From Lachnospiraceae bacterium (lineage in GTDB: Bacteria; Bacillota; Clostridia; Lachnospirales; Lachnospiraceae): DNA of 64,000 bases. Position 1 is the stretch's first letter; every line of letters starts with the position of its first letter. Positions 26,470 to 35,151 of the stretch are shown piece after piece. The notes under the pieces were generated by a model. It searched no databases. It was not told the DNA's origin and saw only the letters and a list, made by a program, of their open reading frames with translations. The position numbers and the translations under genes are program-made. The DNA lies in the NCBI GenBank assembly GCA_015057085.1, contig SVFB01000104.1:1-64000 (forward strand). Reading direction: 5' to 3'.

Positions 26470-28140
26470 CTATAATTCAGGTGTCTTTAAGATTGCTCCG
26501 GTTGCACCAGAAGTAACCATTGCCTGATATCTTCTTAAATAGCCGGTTGTAACCTTAGGCTCTCTCGGCTGCCATTTAGCCTTGCGTTCAGCTAATACTT
26601 CATCTGAAACAGCAAGTTCGATGGTCATAGCAGGGATATTGATCTTAATCAAATCTCCCTCTTCTACAAGAGCGATTGGACCGCCAACTGCAGCTTCCGG
26701 TGAAACATGTCCGATAGAAGCGCCACGGCTTGCTCCTGAGAATCTTCCGTCAGTAATCAATGCTACAGAACTGCCAAGTCCCATTCCTGCGATTGCAGAA
26801 GTTGGATTTAACATTTCGCGCATACCAGGACCGCCCTTAGGTCCTTCATATCGAATAACGACTACATCGCCCTTTACAATCTTGCCACCCTTAATTGCAG
26901 CAATTGCATCCTCTTCGCAATCAAATACACGTGCAGGGCCTTCATGAACAAGCATCTCATCTACTACGGCAGAACGCTTTACAACAGATCCGTCCGGAGC
27001 GAGATTTCCCTTTAATACTGCAAGTCCACCAGTCTTAGAATAAGGATTATCTACTGTACGGATTACTTCAGGATCTAAGTTTACAGCATTCTTAATATTC
27101 TCTCCCATTGTCTGACCGGTTACAGTCATACAATCGGTATTGATTAATCCAATATCTGCCAATTCTTTCATGACGGCATAAACACCGCCGGCTTCATTTA
27201 AATCCTCCATATAAGTCGGGCCTGCCGGAGCAAGATGGCAAAGATTTGGTGTCTTCTCGCTGATTGGATTTGCAAAGCTGATATCAAAGTCAAATCCGAT
27301 TTCATGTGCAATTGCAGGAAGATGCAACATAGAATTTGTGGAGCAGCCAAGTGCCATATCTACAGTAAGCGCATTCATGATTGCTTCTTTTGTCATAATC
27401 TGGCGTGCTGTAATTCCCTTCTTCCAGAGATCCATAACTGCCATTCCGGCATGCTTTGCAAGACGGATACGCTCAGAATAGACTGCAGGAATGGTTCCAT
27501 TTCCGCGAAGTCCCATACCAAGTGCTTCTGTTAAGCAGTTCATAGAATTTGCTGTATACATACCTGAGCAAGAGCCACAGGTTGGGCAAACCTTTTCTAC
27601 AAATTCATCCACATCATCCTCAGTCATCGTACCTGCAGCATAAGAGCCAACAGCCTCGAACATAGATGATAATGATCTTTTCTTACCTTTTACATGTCCG
27701 GCAAGCATTGGTCCGCCTGATACAAAAACGGTCGGTAAATCAAGACGTGCAGCTGCCATCAAAAGGCCCGGAACGTTCTTATCACAGTTCGGAACCATAA
27801 CAAGTGCATCAAACTGATGTGCAATTGCCATACATTCTGTAGAATCAGCAATTAAATCACGGGTTACCAGAGAATATTTCATTCCCACATGTCCCATTGC
27901 GATACCATCGCATACTGCGATTGCAGGGAATACAACCGGAACACCGCCGGCTTCAGCAACACCGAGTTTAACGGCGTCCACAATCTTGTCGATATTCATA
28001 TGGCCCGGTACGATTTCATTGTATGAACTTACAATACCAACCATAGGTTTCTTTAATTCTTCTTTTGTAAATCCCAAAGCATTGAATAAGCTTCTTGCAG
28101 GTGCTTGCTGCATTCCTGCTCTTGCGTTGTCACTCTTCAT
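26470..28140 (-). CDS. ilvD: dihydroxy-acid dehydratase
   Basis: 556 residues. Iron-sulfur cluster ligands are visible in CDKNVPG and in [14 protein letters not shown]; the C-terminal GRFSGASRG motif is that of IlvD/Edd. It dehydrates dihydroxyisovalerate and dihydroxymethylvalerate to the keto acids. ATG after AAGGAGA; 38 bases before ilvB and 36 after leuB. Confidence 0.97.
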   Translation of the reverse strand: MKSDNARAGMQQAPARSLFNALGFTKEELKKPMVGIVSSYNEIVPGHMNIDKIVDAVKLGVAEAGGVPVVFPAIAVCDGIAMGHVGMKYSLVTRDLIADSTECMAIAHQFDALVMVPNCDKNVPGLLMAAARLDLPTVFVSGGPMLAGHVKGKKRSLSSMFEAVGSYAAGTMTEDDVDEFVEKVCPTCGSCSGMYTANSMNCLTEALGMGLRGNGTIPAVYSERIRLAKHAGMAVMDLWKKGITARQIMTKEAIMNALTVDMALGCSTNSMLHLPAIAHEIGFDFDISFANPISEKTPNLCHLAPAGPTYMEDLNEAGGVYAVMKELADIGLINTDCMTVTGQTMGENIKNAVNLDPEVIRTVDNPYSKTGGLAVLKGNLAPDGSVVKRSAVVDEMLVHEGPARVFDCEEDAIAAIKGGKIVKGDVVVIRYEGPKGGPGMREMLNPTSAIAGMGLGSSVALITDGRFSGASRGASIGHVSPEAAVGGPIALVEEGDLIKINIPAMTIELAVSDEVLAERKAKWQPREPKVTTGYLRRYQAMVTSGATGAILKTPEL

Positions 28141-28176
28141 GATTACATCTCCTTCTCTTAATCTTATATCTAAAAT

Positions 28177-29277
28177 TTATACTCTCTCTGCAATCAAATC
28201 GCCCATTTGCGCTGTGCCAACCTGAGTGATTCCCTCTGTGGATTCACCCGGCTGAGGCATGATATCGATGGTGCGATATCCTTCTTTTAAAACTGCTTTA
28301 ACAGCATTTTCAATTGCATTTGCTTCCTGATCCAAATCAAAGGAATAGCGAAGCATCATCGCAGCCGAAAGAATGGTTGCAATCGGATTTGCAATTCCCT
28401 TTCCTGCAATATCCGGTGCTGAACCGCCGCTTGGTTCATAAAGTCCGAATTTCGTATCATTTAAGCTGGCTGATGATAACATTCCGATGGAACCGGTTAC
28501 CATACTAGCTTCATCAGATAAAATATCTCCAAACATATTCTCTGTTAAAATCACATCGAACTGCTTTGGATCTTTTACAAGCTGCATTGCAGCATTGTCC
28601 ACAAGCATATGCTCATAGCTTACTTCCGGATAATCCTTTGCAACTTCCTCTACTACTTTTCTCCAAAGTCTTGATGAATCAAGCACATTTGCTTTGTCTA
28701 CAGAAGTGACTTTCTTGCGACGCTTCATTGCAATATCAAATCCACGTTTTGCAATTCTTCGAATTTCTTCTTCGTTATAAGTTAAAGTATCGGTTGCTGT
28801 CATAAGCCCGTTTACTTCTTTGGTCTCTCTTGCACCGAAATATAATCCGCCGGTCAACTCTCTCATAATCATCATATCGAATCCGTCTCCGATAATATCT
28901 GCACGAAGCGGGCAGGCTGCGGATAATTCTTTATATAAATAAGCAGGTCTTAAATTCGCAAATAAATTAAGTGATTTTCTTAATTTTAAAAGTCCGGCTT
29001 CCGGTCTAAGCTCCGGAGCAAGTTTATACCAAGGACTAGTTGCAGTATTTCCTCCGATTGACCCCATCAATACCGCGTCTGATGCAAGCGCTTCCTCAAT
29101 CGCTTCATCTGTCAGCGGAACTCCTGTTGCATCGATGGAGCATCCGCCCATCAAAATTTCCGTATAATGAAATTGATGTCCAAATTTAACACCAATTTGA
29201 TCTAACACTTTCTTGGCTTCTGTTACGATTTCCGGTCCTATTCCATCTCCGGAAATTACGCCAATACGACAATCCAT
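28177..29277 (-). CDS. leuB: 3-isopropylmalate dehydrogenase
   Basis: 366 residues. It oxidatively decarboxylates 3-isopropylmalate in leucine synthesis. N-terminal GDGIGPEIV (10-18), substrate-binding arginines ([27 protein letters not shown]) and the metal aspartates in [14 protein letters not shown] and [14 protein letters not shown] regions are seen. First gene of the leu-ilv-ser operon; its promoter is placed at 29342-29370. leuA, leuC and leuD are not in the window. Confidence 0.96.
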   Translation of the reverse strand: MDCRIGVISGDGIGPEIVTEAKKVLDQIGVKFGHQFHYTEILMGGCSIDATGVPLTDEAIEEALASDAVLMGSIGGNTATSPWYKLAPELRPEAGLLKLRKSLNLFANLRPAYLYKELSAACPLRADIIGDGFDMMIMRELTGGLYFGARETKEVNGLMTATDTLTYNEEEIRRIAKRGFDIAMKRRKKVTSVDKANVLDSSRLWRKVVEEVAKDYPEVSYEHMLVDNAAMQLVKDPKQFDVILTENMFGDILSDEASMVTGSIGMLSSASLNDTKFGLYEPSGGSAPDIAGKGIANPIATILSAAMMLRYSFDLDQEANAIENAVKAVLKEGYRTIDIMPQPGESTEGITQVGTAQMGDLIAERV

Positions 29278-29341
29278 TATTTGTACCTCACTTTTTACAT
29301 ATTGATTGACCTATCATCAATCCAAATCATAATCATTTAAT

Positions 29342-29370
29342 ATATTAAAGCAATAAATCACGCTTTTCAA
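29342..29370 (-). promoter_or_regulatory. likely promoter of the leuB operon with inverted repeat at the -35
   Basis: TTGAAA (29365-29370) and TAATAT (29342-29347) on the minus strand, spacing 17. The -35 lies inside CTTTTC-N4-GAAAAG (29363-29378), a possible operator. Confidence 0.5.
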
Positions 29371-29543
29371 CCGAAAAGAATATCGTACTTTTTTATAAAT
29401 CTCATAACATAATGTTATACAAGATATTTTTGTCATTAAAATTGTTTATATTACAGTGTTCAATTTCATTTCATCTTAAATTCAAATTTTCGCATCTGAC
29501 AGATATCATAACAGATATTCACTAAAAAATCTCTATGTTTAAA

Positions 29544-29577
29544 AAATTTCATCTTACACATGAGTAAAATGAAATTT
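29544..29577 (-). terminator. second terminator-like hairpin downstream of yajC
   Basis: 13-base arms (29544-29556, 29565-29577; one wobble) with an 8-base loop and a T6 tract on the minus-strand side. It could back up the yajC terminator or act as an attenuator if a promoter exists further upstream. The stem is almost all A-T. Confidence 0.5.
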
Positions 29578-29601
29578 TAATCCAATGATAAATTCAAAAA
29601 A

Positions 29602-29629
29602 AGAGACCTCTGTGAATACAGAGATCTCT
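29602..29629 (-). terminator. terminator of tgt-yajC
   Basis: 12-base arms AGAGACCTCTGT and ACAGAGATCTCT (one mismatch) around GAAT with T7 on the minus strand, just past the yajC stop. Confidence 0.88.
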
Positions 29630-29649
29630 GATGATATCTATTCTTAATA

Positions 29650-30060
29650 TTATTCAGCGTCTTTCTTCTTTCCAAAAAGACCTTTCTTCTCGGTTTCAAC
29701 CTTATCTTCAACCACATCCTGTGCAGCTGCAACAGCATCTTCCGGCTTCTCGATATCTGCGATTGCAGACTTAGCCATCGGAATACGGCAGTTCTTATTG
29801 TTACCGAACTCAACAATGACAGTATCGTCCTGGATGTCGATGATGGTTCCGTAAAATCCGCTTGTTGTAAGTACGGTATCGCCAATTCCAACATCATTTA
29901 ACATTGCTTCCTTTTTCTTCTGTTCCTTCTTCTGAGGACGAATCATAAGGAAATACATGATACCGAATAATATTACTAACCATAAAACCATAGTGATAGC
30001 ACTCATTGGATTGCTTGCGCTCGCAGTGGTGCTTGAGTCTAATAAAACAGATAACAACAT
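29650..30060 (-). CDS. yajC: preprotein translocase subunit YajC
   Basis: 136 residues. One membrane helix (about 20-41) is followed by the family hallmark MIRPQKKEQKKK and a small SH3-like domain (GDTVLTTSGFYGTI). YajC associates with SecDF at the Sec translocon. The acidic/basic tail ending GLFGKKKDAE is longer than in short YajC forms. ATG after AGGAGG. It follows tgt, the common tgt-yajC order. Confidence 0.95.
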   Translation of the reverse strand: MLLSVLLDSSTTASASNPMSAITMVLWLVILFGIMYFLMIRPQKKEQKKKEAMLNDVGIGDTVLTTSGFYGTIIDIQDDTVIVEFGNNKNCRIPMAKSAIADIEKPEDAVAAAQDVVEDKVETEKKGLFGKKKDAE

Positions 30061-30104
30061 TTGTGTTCCTCCTAAAAAATATGCTAGAAAATATTTTACA
30101 CAAG

Positions 30105-30126
30105 AACGCTTTTACTCGCAAGCGTT
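30105..30126 (-). other. small hairpin between tgt and yajC
   Basis: AACGCTT and AAGCGTT (30105-30111, 30120-30126) around an 8-base loop. The T-run is poor on the minus strand, so at most a weak terminator or processing site. Confidence 0.35.
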
Positions 30127-30171
30127 TTTGGCTTTCTTAATAAAGTTTTTCGAATTAACCCCGGAATATTC

Positions 30172-31311
30172 CTAATCCTGACCATGTTCCATGGAATCAA
30201 GTAAATTCGCTTTATAAGATGCAAATCGTCCCTCGTCTAAGGCAGCACGAATTTCCTCCATCATATTATTATAGAAATATAGATTATGAAGGACCATCAG
30301 TCGAAGGCCAAGCATCTCTCCTGCCTTTAACAAATGACGAATATATGCGCGGGAATACTTACGGCATGCAGGGCAATTGCAGCCTTCCTCGATTGGGCGC
30401 ATGTCTTTTTCGAATTTTTTATTGTTCAAGTTTAACTTGCCGAATTTTGTATAGGCATGGCCATGTCTTCCGTTTCGGCTTGGATAAACACAATCAAAGA
30501 AATCCACACCGCGTTCAACACCTTCTAAGATATTTGCAGGAGTTCCGACTCCCATCAAATAGGTCGGCTTGTCCTGAGGGAGATAAGGAACTGTTTCCTC
30601 TAACACGTGATACATCTCTTCGTGGCTCTCTCCAACTGCAAGACCTCCAACGGCATATCCATCCAAATCCATTTCAGAAATGCGTTTCGCATGGTCAATT
30701 CGAATGTCATCAAAAATTGCGCCCTGATTAATTCCAAAGAGAAGCTGATTTGGATTGACTGTATCCTCTAAACCATTAAGCCTTGCCATTTCTGTCTTGC
30801 ATCGACTGAGCCATCTGGTGGTTCTGGCTACAGAATCCTCCACATATTTGCGTTCAGCGAGCGCAGGCGGACATTCATCAAATGCCATTGCAATGGTCGA
30901 ACCTAAATTGGACTGAATCTGCATACTCTCCTCAGGTCCCATAAAGATTTTCGCTCCATCAATATGAGAATGAAAATGAACGCCTTCTTCTTTGATTTTG
31001 CGCAATCCGGCCAGCGAATAAACCTGAAATCCGCCGGAATCGGTTAAAATCGGTCTGTCCCAAACCATAAACTTATGTAAACCACCTAATTCCTTAATGG
31101 TTTTATCTCCGGTTCGAACATGTAGATGATAAGTATTTGATAATTCGACCTGACATTTAATTTCTTTTAAATCTTCTGTGGAAACAGCGCCTTTGATTGC
31201 TCCCACTGTTCCAACATTCATAAAAACAGGAGTCTGAATATCGCCATGCACGGTATGAAATGTGCCACGCTTTGCTCTTCCTTCTGTTTTTAACAAATCA
31301 TATTTTGCCAT
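30172..31311 (-). CDS. tgt: queuine tRNA-ribosyltransferase
   Basis: 379 residues. It exchanges guanine 34 for preQ1 in tRNAs with GUN anticodons. Active-site Asp91 in ILTDSGGFQVYSL, the second aspartate in FDCVYPSRNGRHG, and the zinc site CNCPACRKY plus the later histidine (VLHNLYFYNN) are visible. queA is not adjacent. ATG after AGGATAGAG; promoter at 31365-31393. Confidence 0.97.
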   Translation of the reverse strand: MAKYDLLKTEGRAKRGTFHTVHGDIQTPVFMNVGTVGAIKGAVSTEDLKEIKCQVELSNTYHLHVRTGDKTIKELGGLHKFMVWDRPILTDSGGFQVYSLAGLRKIKEEGVHFHSHIDGAKIFMGPEESMQIQSNLGSTIAMAFDECPPALAERKYVEDSVARTTRWLSRCKTEMARLNGLEDTVNPNQLLFGINQGAIFDDIRIDHAKRISEMDLDGYAVGGLAVGESHEEMYHVLEETVPYLPQDKPTYLMGVGTPANILEGVERGVDFFDCVYPSRNGRHGHAYTKFGKLNLNNKKFEKDMRPIEEGCNCPACRKYSRAYIRHLLKAGEMLGLRLMVLHNLYFYNNMMEEIRAALDEGRFASYKANLLDSMEHGQD

Positions 31312-31364
31312 ATTTTTATCTCTATCCTTTCCGAAAGGGATTGTATACTAAAAAAACATGTATG

Positions 31365-31393
31365 AGTATATCATGGATTCTATGTTTTTTCCA
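31365..31393 (-). promoter_or_regulatory. promoter of tgt
   Basis: TGGAAA (31388-31393) and TATACT (31365-31370) with 17-base spacing on the minus strand; a TGA before the -10 resembles an extended -10. Confidence 0.6.
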
Positions 31394-31425
31394 TTACCTA
31401 TTCCACATTTTATTGCCTTTGCGCC

Positions 31426-31454
31426 TTGCGAATTGTGATTGCTTTCTCTATAAT
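31426..31454 (+). promoter_or_regulatory. promoter of aroC
   Basis: TTGCGA (31426-31431) and a perfect TATAAT (31449-31454) with 17-base spacing, 36 bases before the aroC start. It is divergent from the tgt promoter. Confidence 0.7.
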
Positions 31455-31490
31455 GAGTCTAAATTGTTTATTACTTTAAAGGAGCAAATT

Positions 31491-32561
31491 ATGGCAGGAT
31501 CAAGTTTCGGAACAATATTTAAAGTCACAACATTCGGAGAATCTCACGGTAAAGGCATCGGTGTCATCATCGATGGTTGTCCGGCGGGGCTTACGCTTTC
31601 GGAAGAACTTGTTCAACCCTATTTAGACCGTCGCGCACCTGGACAATCTAAATTTTCCACCCCTCGCAAAGAGGCTGATGCTGTTGAAATCTTATCCGGT
31701 GTTTTCGAAGGCAAAACCACCGGAACTCCGATTATGATGGTTGTGATGAATCAAAATCAAAAATCAAAGGATTATAGCGAAATCGCTTCCTACTTCCGTC
31801 CGGGTCATGCAGATTTCGGATTTGATACAAAGTACGGCTTTCGCGATTACCGCGGAGGTGGTCGTTCCTCCGGTCGCGAGACAATTGGTCGCGTTGCCGC
31901 CGGTGCTGTCGCAGATTTACTTTTGAAACAAAAAGGAATCGAAATCAAGGCATATGCAAAATCCATCGGTCCGGTATCTTGCAATGCATATGATTTTGAA
32001 GAAATTGAAAAAAATCCGCTTAGAATGCCAGATCATGACGCATTTGAAAAAGCGGAAGAATATTTGGTTCAATGTATGAATGAGGGTGATTCCGCAGGTG
32101 GAATCATCGAATGTATAATCGAAGGTGTTCCGGCCGGCTTGGGCGATCCTGTTTTTGATAAATTAGATGCCAATCTGGCGAAAGCGATTTTCTCCATTGG
32201 CGCTGTAAAAGGCTTTGAAATCGGTGATGGATTCGAAGTGGCCAATCTACGCGGTTCACAGAACAATGATTCTTTTATGATGCAAGATGGCTCAGTCTCC
32301 AAAAAGACAAATCATGCCGGCGGAATTTTAGGCGGAATCAGTGATGGAACGCCGATTGTATTTCGATGTGCAATCAAACCAACCCCATCCATTTCAGCGA
32401 CACAGCATACTGTCAATAAAAACGGTGAAGAAATCGAGATATCGATTAAAGGTCGCCACGATCCGATTATCGTTCCTCGCGCGGTGCCTGTAGTAGAAGC
32501 CATGGCTGCCATCACTTTGCTTGATGCATTATTGCTAAATGAAACAGCAAGACTTTATTAA
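31491..32561 (+). CDS. aroC: chorismate synthase
   Basis: 356 residues from ATG 31491, which has AAAGGAG 6-7 bases upstream; the frame is open further upstream but that part overlaps the promoter. It converts 5-enolpyruvylshikimate-3-phosphate to chorismate using reduced FMN. Family signatures GESHGKGIG, RRAPGQS and FRDYRGGGRSSGRET are present, as is the C-terminal GRHDP. It is one of the few plus-strand genes and stands alone, with no other aromatic genes nearby. A bidirectional terminator lies 170 bases downstream. Confidence 0.97.
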   Translation: MAGSSFGTIFKVTTFGESHGKGIGVIIDGCPAGLTLSEELVQPYLDRRAPGQSKFSTPRKEADAVEILSGVFEGKTTGTPIMMVVMNQNQKSKDYSEIASYFRPGHADFGFDTKYGFRDYRGGGRSSGRETIGRVAAGAVADLLLKQKGIEIKAYAKSIGPVSCNAYDFEEIEKNPLRMPDHDAFEKAEEYLVQCMNEGDSAGGIIECIIEGVPAGLGDPVFDKLDANLAKAIFSIGAVKGFEIGDGFEVANLRGSQNNDSFMMQDGSVSKKTNHAGGILGGISDGTPIVFRCAIKPTPSISATQHTVNKNGEEIEISIKGRHDPIIVPRAVPVVEAMAAITLLDALLLNETARLY

Positions 32562-32595
32562 GTTTCATCTTTTAATATTATGATAATAACAAGAT

Positions 32596-32726
32596 AGCAT
32601 GTTGCTTGCAACATGCTCGCGCCGAGCGCAGTTGCTGAAAGCAACATATTCCTATTGCGCGAGTGCGCATCCATAGCGGAGCGCTTTTTATGATATAGGA
32701 ATTTCGGAGAAATTATCTATATCATA
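32596..32726. other. GC-rich structured intergenic element with nested inverted repeats
   Basis: Between the convergent aroC and U32 genes lie several perfect inverted repeats: AGCATGTTGC/GCAACATGCT (32596-32617), GTTGCT-GAA-AGCAAC (32631-32645), GCGC-GAGT-GCGC (32657-32668), ATTCCTAT/ATAGGAAT (32648-32655 with 32695-32702) and TATGATATAG/CTATATCATA (32689-32698 with 32717-32726). Some pairings exclude each other. The GCGC-rich core differs in composition from its surroundings. No ORF. Could be a REP/MITE-like dispersed repeat or a structured RNA from the aroC 3' region. Confidence 0.6.
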
Positions 32727-32732
32727 AAAAAG

Positions 32733-32764
32733 CAAAGAGCCACATAGTGACTCTTTGTTTTTTT
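32733..32764. terminator. bidirectional terminator between aroC and the U32 gene
   Basis: CAAAGAG/CTCTTTG arms (32733-32739, 32751-32757) plus an inner CAC/GTG pair with loop ATA, an A-run on the left and T7 on the right. Confidence 0.88.
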
Positions 32765-34025
32765 AATCTAATGCAATTGCATGATCTTCTTTTCTTCTTA
32801 AAATATCAAACTGATCTAATTTTCTTCCATGATCTAATTCCACATAGAATACTTGTTTAGAATGCGGGCAGGATTCAATTGGTTTGCCCTCTTCATCTAC
32901 CATCTTTGTGACGATAGCAGGAATATTATCTCCGTTTGGTTTCATAATTTCGATTTCTTCACCAACGGAGAATTTATTTCTTTGCTCCATTCGATATAAG
33001 CCATCTTCGTTTGCTTCTCCCACAATTCCTAAGTAAGTATAGCCTTGCTCGTAGGTGTTATTATCATAAATCTGGCTATCCTCCGAAGGTTTTCCATAGA
33101 AAAAGCCTGTCGTAAACTGACGATAGGTACAGCTGCGAATCTGCTCACGGTACCAATCCATATTGGATTCATATTGCTCTTTTGATGTAAAGAAATCATC
33201 AAACGCTTTGCGATAGGTTCGCGCAACAGTTGCTACATATAATGCAGTCTTCATACGTCCTTCGATTTTAAAAGAATCAATCCCGGCATCAATCATATCC
33301 GGAATATGCTCGATCATACACAAATCCTTTGAATTGAAAATAAAAGTACCACGTTCATTTTCATATACCGGTAAATATTCACCCGGACGCTTTTCCTCCA
33401 CAACAGAGTATTTCCATCTGCACGGATGTGTGCAAGCGCCTTTATTGGCATCTCTTCCTGTGAAATAATTAGAAAGCAGACATCTTCCGGAATATGAGAT
33501 ACACATTGCGCCATGAATAAATGACTCAATTTCCATATCCTTTGGAATATGCGCTCTAATCTCTTTAATCTCTTTTAAAGACAATTCTCTGGCCGCTACC
33601 ACACGATCAGCTCCAAGATTATGCCAGAACAGGTAGGTTTCATAATTGGTATTATTTGCCTGAGTACTGATATGTCTTTCAATATGAGGCGCCACTTCGC
33701 CAGCAATCATAAAGATAGCAGGATCAGCAATGATTAAGGCATCAGGTCTTTCCGGCTTCATATTCTCTAGTTCTGTCAAATACTCTCTTACGCCATCTAA
33801 ATCATAGTTATGTGCCAAAATATTAGCAGTTACATGAACTTTGACATTGTGTGCATGTGCAAATGCAATTCCTTCCGCCATCTCTTCCATGGTAAAATTC
33901 TTTGCTTTTGCGCGCAAACCAAAGGCTTCTCCTCCGATATATACTGCATCCGCGCCGTAGATAACAGCAATCTTTAATACTTCTAAACTAGAAGCCGGCA
34001 CAAGTAATTCCACGTTATGTCTCAT
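32763..34025 (-). CDS. trhP: peptidase U32 family protein (TrhP-like tRNA U34 hydroxylase)
   Basis: 420 residues from ATG 34025 (GGAGTTAAA upstream). Named U32 peptidases, these iron-sulfur proteins are now known as prephenate-dependent tRNA uridine-34 hydroxylases (TrhP) or 23S rRNA hydroxylase (RlhA). Visible: ELLVPASS at the start, an IHGAMCISYSGRCLLSNY segment and CTHPCRW, the conserved cysteines that bind the cluster, and FKIEGRM. The gene directly after trmR (10-base gap) matches B. subtilis yrrM-yrrN-yrrO, except that only one U32 gene is here. Together they would make 5-methoxyuridine at the wobble position. The TrhP assignment is by synteny and family; the gene closes the operon before a terminator. 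Confidence 0.85.
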   Translation of the reverse strand: MRHNVELLVPASSLEVLKIAVIYGADAVYIGGEAFGLRAKAKNFTMEEMAEGIAFAHAHNVKVHVTANILAHNYDLDGVREYLTELENMKPERPDALIIADPAIFMIAGEVAPHIERHISTQANNTNYETYLFWHNLGADRVVAARELSLKEIKEIRAHIPKDMEIESFIHGAMCISYSGRCLLSNYFTGRDANKGACTHPCRWKYSVVEEKRPGEYLPVYENERGTFIFNSKDLCMIEHIPDMIDAGIDSFKIEGRMKTALYVATVARTYRKAFDDFFTSKEQYESNMDWYREQIRSCTYRQFTTGFFYGKPSEDSQIYDNNTYEQGYTYLGIVGEANEDGLYRMEQRNKFSVGEEIEIMKPNGDNIPAIVTKMVDEEGKPIESCPHSKQVFYVELDHGRKLDQFDILRRKEDHAIALD

Positions 34026-34035
34026 TTTAACTCCT

Positions 34036-34692
34036 TTAAACATTTGCTCTATCATTCTTGACAGATACTGTGATTCCATCTCCCACCGGCAAAATGGTGG
34101 TTGTCAAATCATCCCGATGTGTCAATTCAAATAAATAATCTCTCATCCTCTTATAAATGGTTCGATTTCGTCGTTCTACAATATAATGACTTTCGACCAC
34201 ATCCCCATCCTGTAATACATTGTCAGAAAGCAGGATGCCGCCATTCTTAAGCAGACGCATGATTTCAGGGAAAAAGTTAATATATTGCCCCTTTGCCGCG
34301 TCCATAAAGATCAGATCAAATTGCCCTTCTAATGTCGGCAGAATTTCCATTGCATCCCCTTCGAGCAATGTGATTTGAGATTGTTTCTCGGCTCTTTTAA
34401 AGTTCTCTTTTGCAATTGGAATTCTTTTATCATAATTTTCAATTGTGACCAACTCACAAGGAACCGGATCATATTCACACATCAAAATTGCCGAAAAACC
34501 AACTGCCGTTCCAACTTCCAAGATTCGCATGGGACGTTGCGCCGCCAGTAAAAATTTCAAAAAGCTCTGCATTTCCTTCCGAATAATCGGAACTGCGGAA
34601 TCCAGAGCTTCTTTTTCAATTTCATCCAAAATTGGTGTATTCCCGGAGTCAAAGGAGTTGATAAATGTCACAAGACGTTCATCAACTATCAT
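34036..34692 (-). CDS. trmR: SAM-dependent O-methyltransferase, TrmR-like
   Basis: 218 residues from ATG 34692, one base after the upstream stop and with AGGAG 9-10 bases before it; the upstream in-frame extension lies within the neighbour gene. SAM-binding motif ILEVGTAVGFSA is at 57-68, acidic IENYDKR and MDAAKGQY follow, typical of the cation-dependent O-methyltransferase family 3. In B. subtilis the orthologue in the same place (YrrM/TrmR) methylates 5-hydroxyuridine 34 of tRNA. The next gene supplies the hydroxylation. Confidence 0.87.
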   Translation of the reverse strand: MIVDERLVTFINSFDSGNTPILDEIEKEALDSAVPIIRKEMQSFLKFLLAAQRPMRILEVGTAVGFSAILMCEYDPVPCELVTIENYDKRIPIAKENFKRAEKQSQITLLEGDAMEILPTLEGQFDLIFMDAAKGQYINFFPEIMRLLKNGGILLSDNVLQDGDVVESHYIVERRNRTIYKRMRDYLFELTHRDDLTTTILPVGDGITVSVKNDRANV

Positions 34693-34693
34693 A

Positions 34694-35143
34694 TTATTGC
34701 TCTCCTGTTGTTTGTGCTTCACTTTCGCCGGAATTCGTTTCTGTACCTTCCATGGTTTCTGTACCTTCTGTACTCTCGATGGTGTTTCCACTCATGATGA
34801 CAATCATTTCTTTTGCTGTCTGTGAAGTATTCAGCGTATAAACGCCTGCTTTGATTTTCTTGGCATAAGCAGAAAGATTTAATTGTAATACAAACAAATT
34901 CGCATCTCGAATCAAACCTTTATCTTCTAACATTTCTCCAAGTTCTTTTGCAGACATTCCGTCTTCCACCTGAACCATGATATCAGTTCCCGGCGCTTCA
35001 TCAATCGCTTCTTCTGTAAAGATACGATATCCGAAATCAAATCCCACATCGCTAAAATGCATGCAGGCATAAATCACAACCAGCAAAAAAATGATTGCCA
35101 CACCGATTTTAATAAAGGTTAGTAAAGCTTTGTTTACGTTCAT
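34694..35143 (-). CDS. MltG/YceG-like protein reduced to the N-terminal part
   Basis: 149 residues from ATG 35143; AGGAG, which overlaps the RNase J stop, is 5 bases upstream. One membrane helix (about 8-30) is followed by an MltG-type LysM-like domain (VQVEDGMSAKELGEMLEDKG, then KAGVYTLNTS) and a Thr/Glu/Ser-rich tail. The catalytic transglycosylase domain of MltG (about 200 more residues) is absent. It occupies the mltG (yrrL) place before trmR. It probably binds peptidoglycan or regulates its synthesis rather than cutting glycan; inference. Confidence 0.8.
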   Translation of the reverse strand: MNVNKALLTFIKIGVAIIFLLVVIYACMHFSDVGFDFGYRIFTEEAIDEAPGTDIMVQVEDGMSAKELGEMLEDKGLIRDANLFVLQLNLSAYAKKIKAGVYTLNTSQTAKEMIVIMSGNTIESTEGTETMEGTETNSGESEAQTTGEQ

Positions 35144-35151
35144 AAAAACTC

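Larger units (their letters stand above)
29278..29601. other. non-coding leader region between leuB and the yajC terminator
   Basis: About 320 bases without a supported gene. It holds the likely leuB promoter, an inverted repeat overlapping its -35 (29363-29378), an ATTGAT/ATCAAT inverted repeat in the short leader, and a 13-bp AT-rich hairpin followed by T6 (29544-29577). The T-box consensus AGGGTGGNACCGCG is not present and no leader peptide rich in branched-chain codons was found. Confidence 0.6.

Noticed and set aside
29367-29405. Possible 12-residue leader peptide before leuB (minus strand)
   Set aside because: Contains one leucine and two isoleucines only, no ribosome site, and it overlaps the likely promoter.
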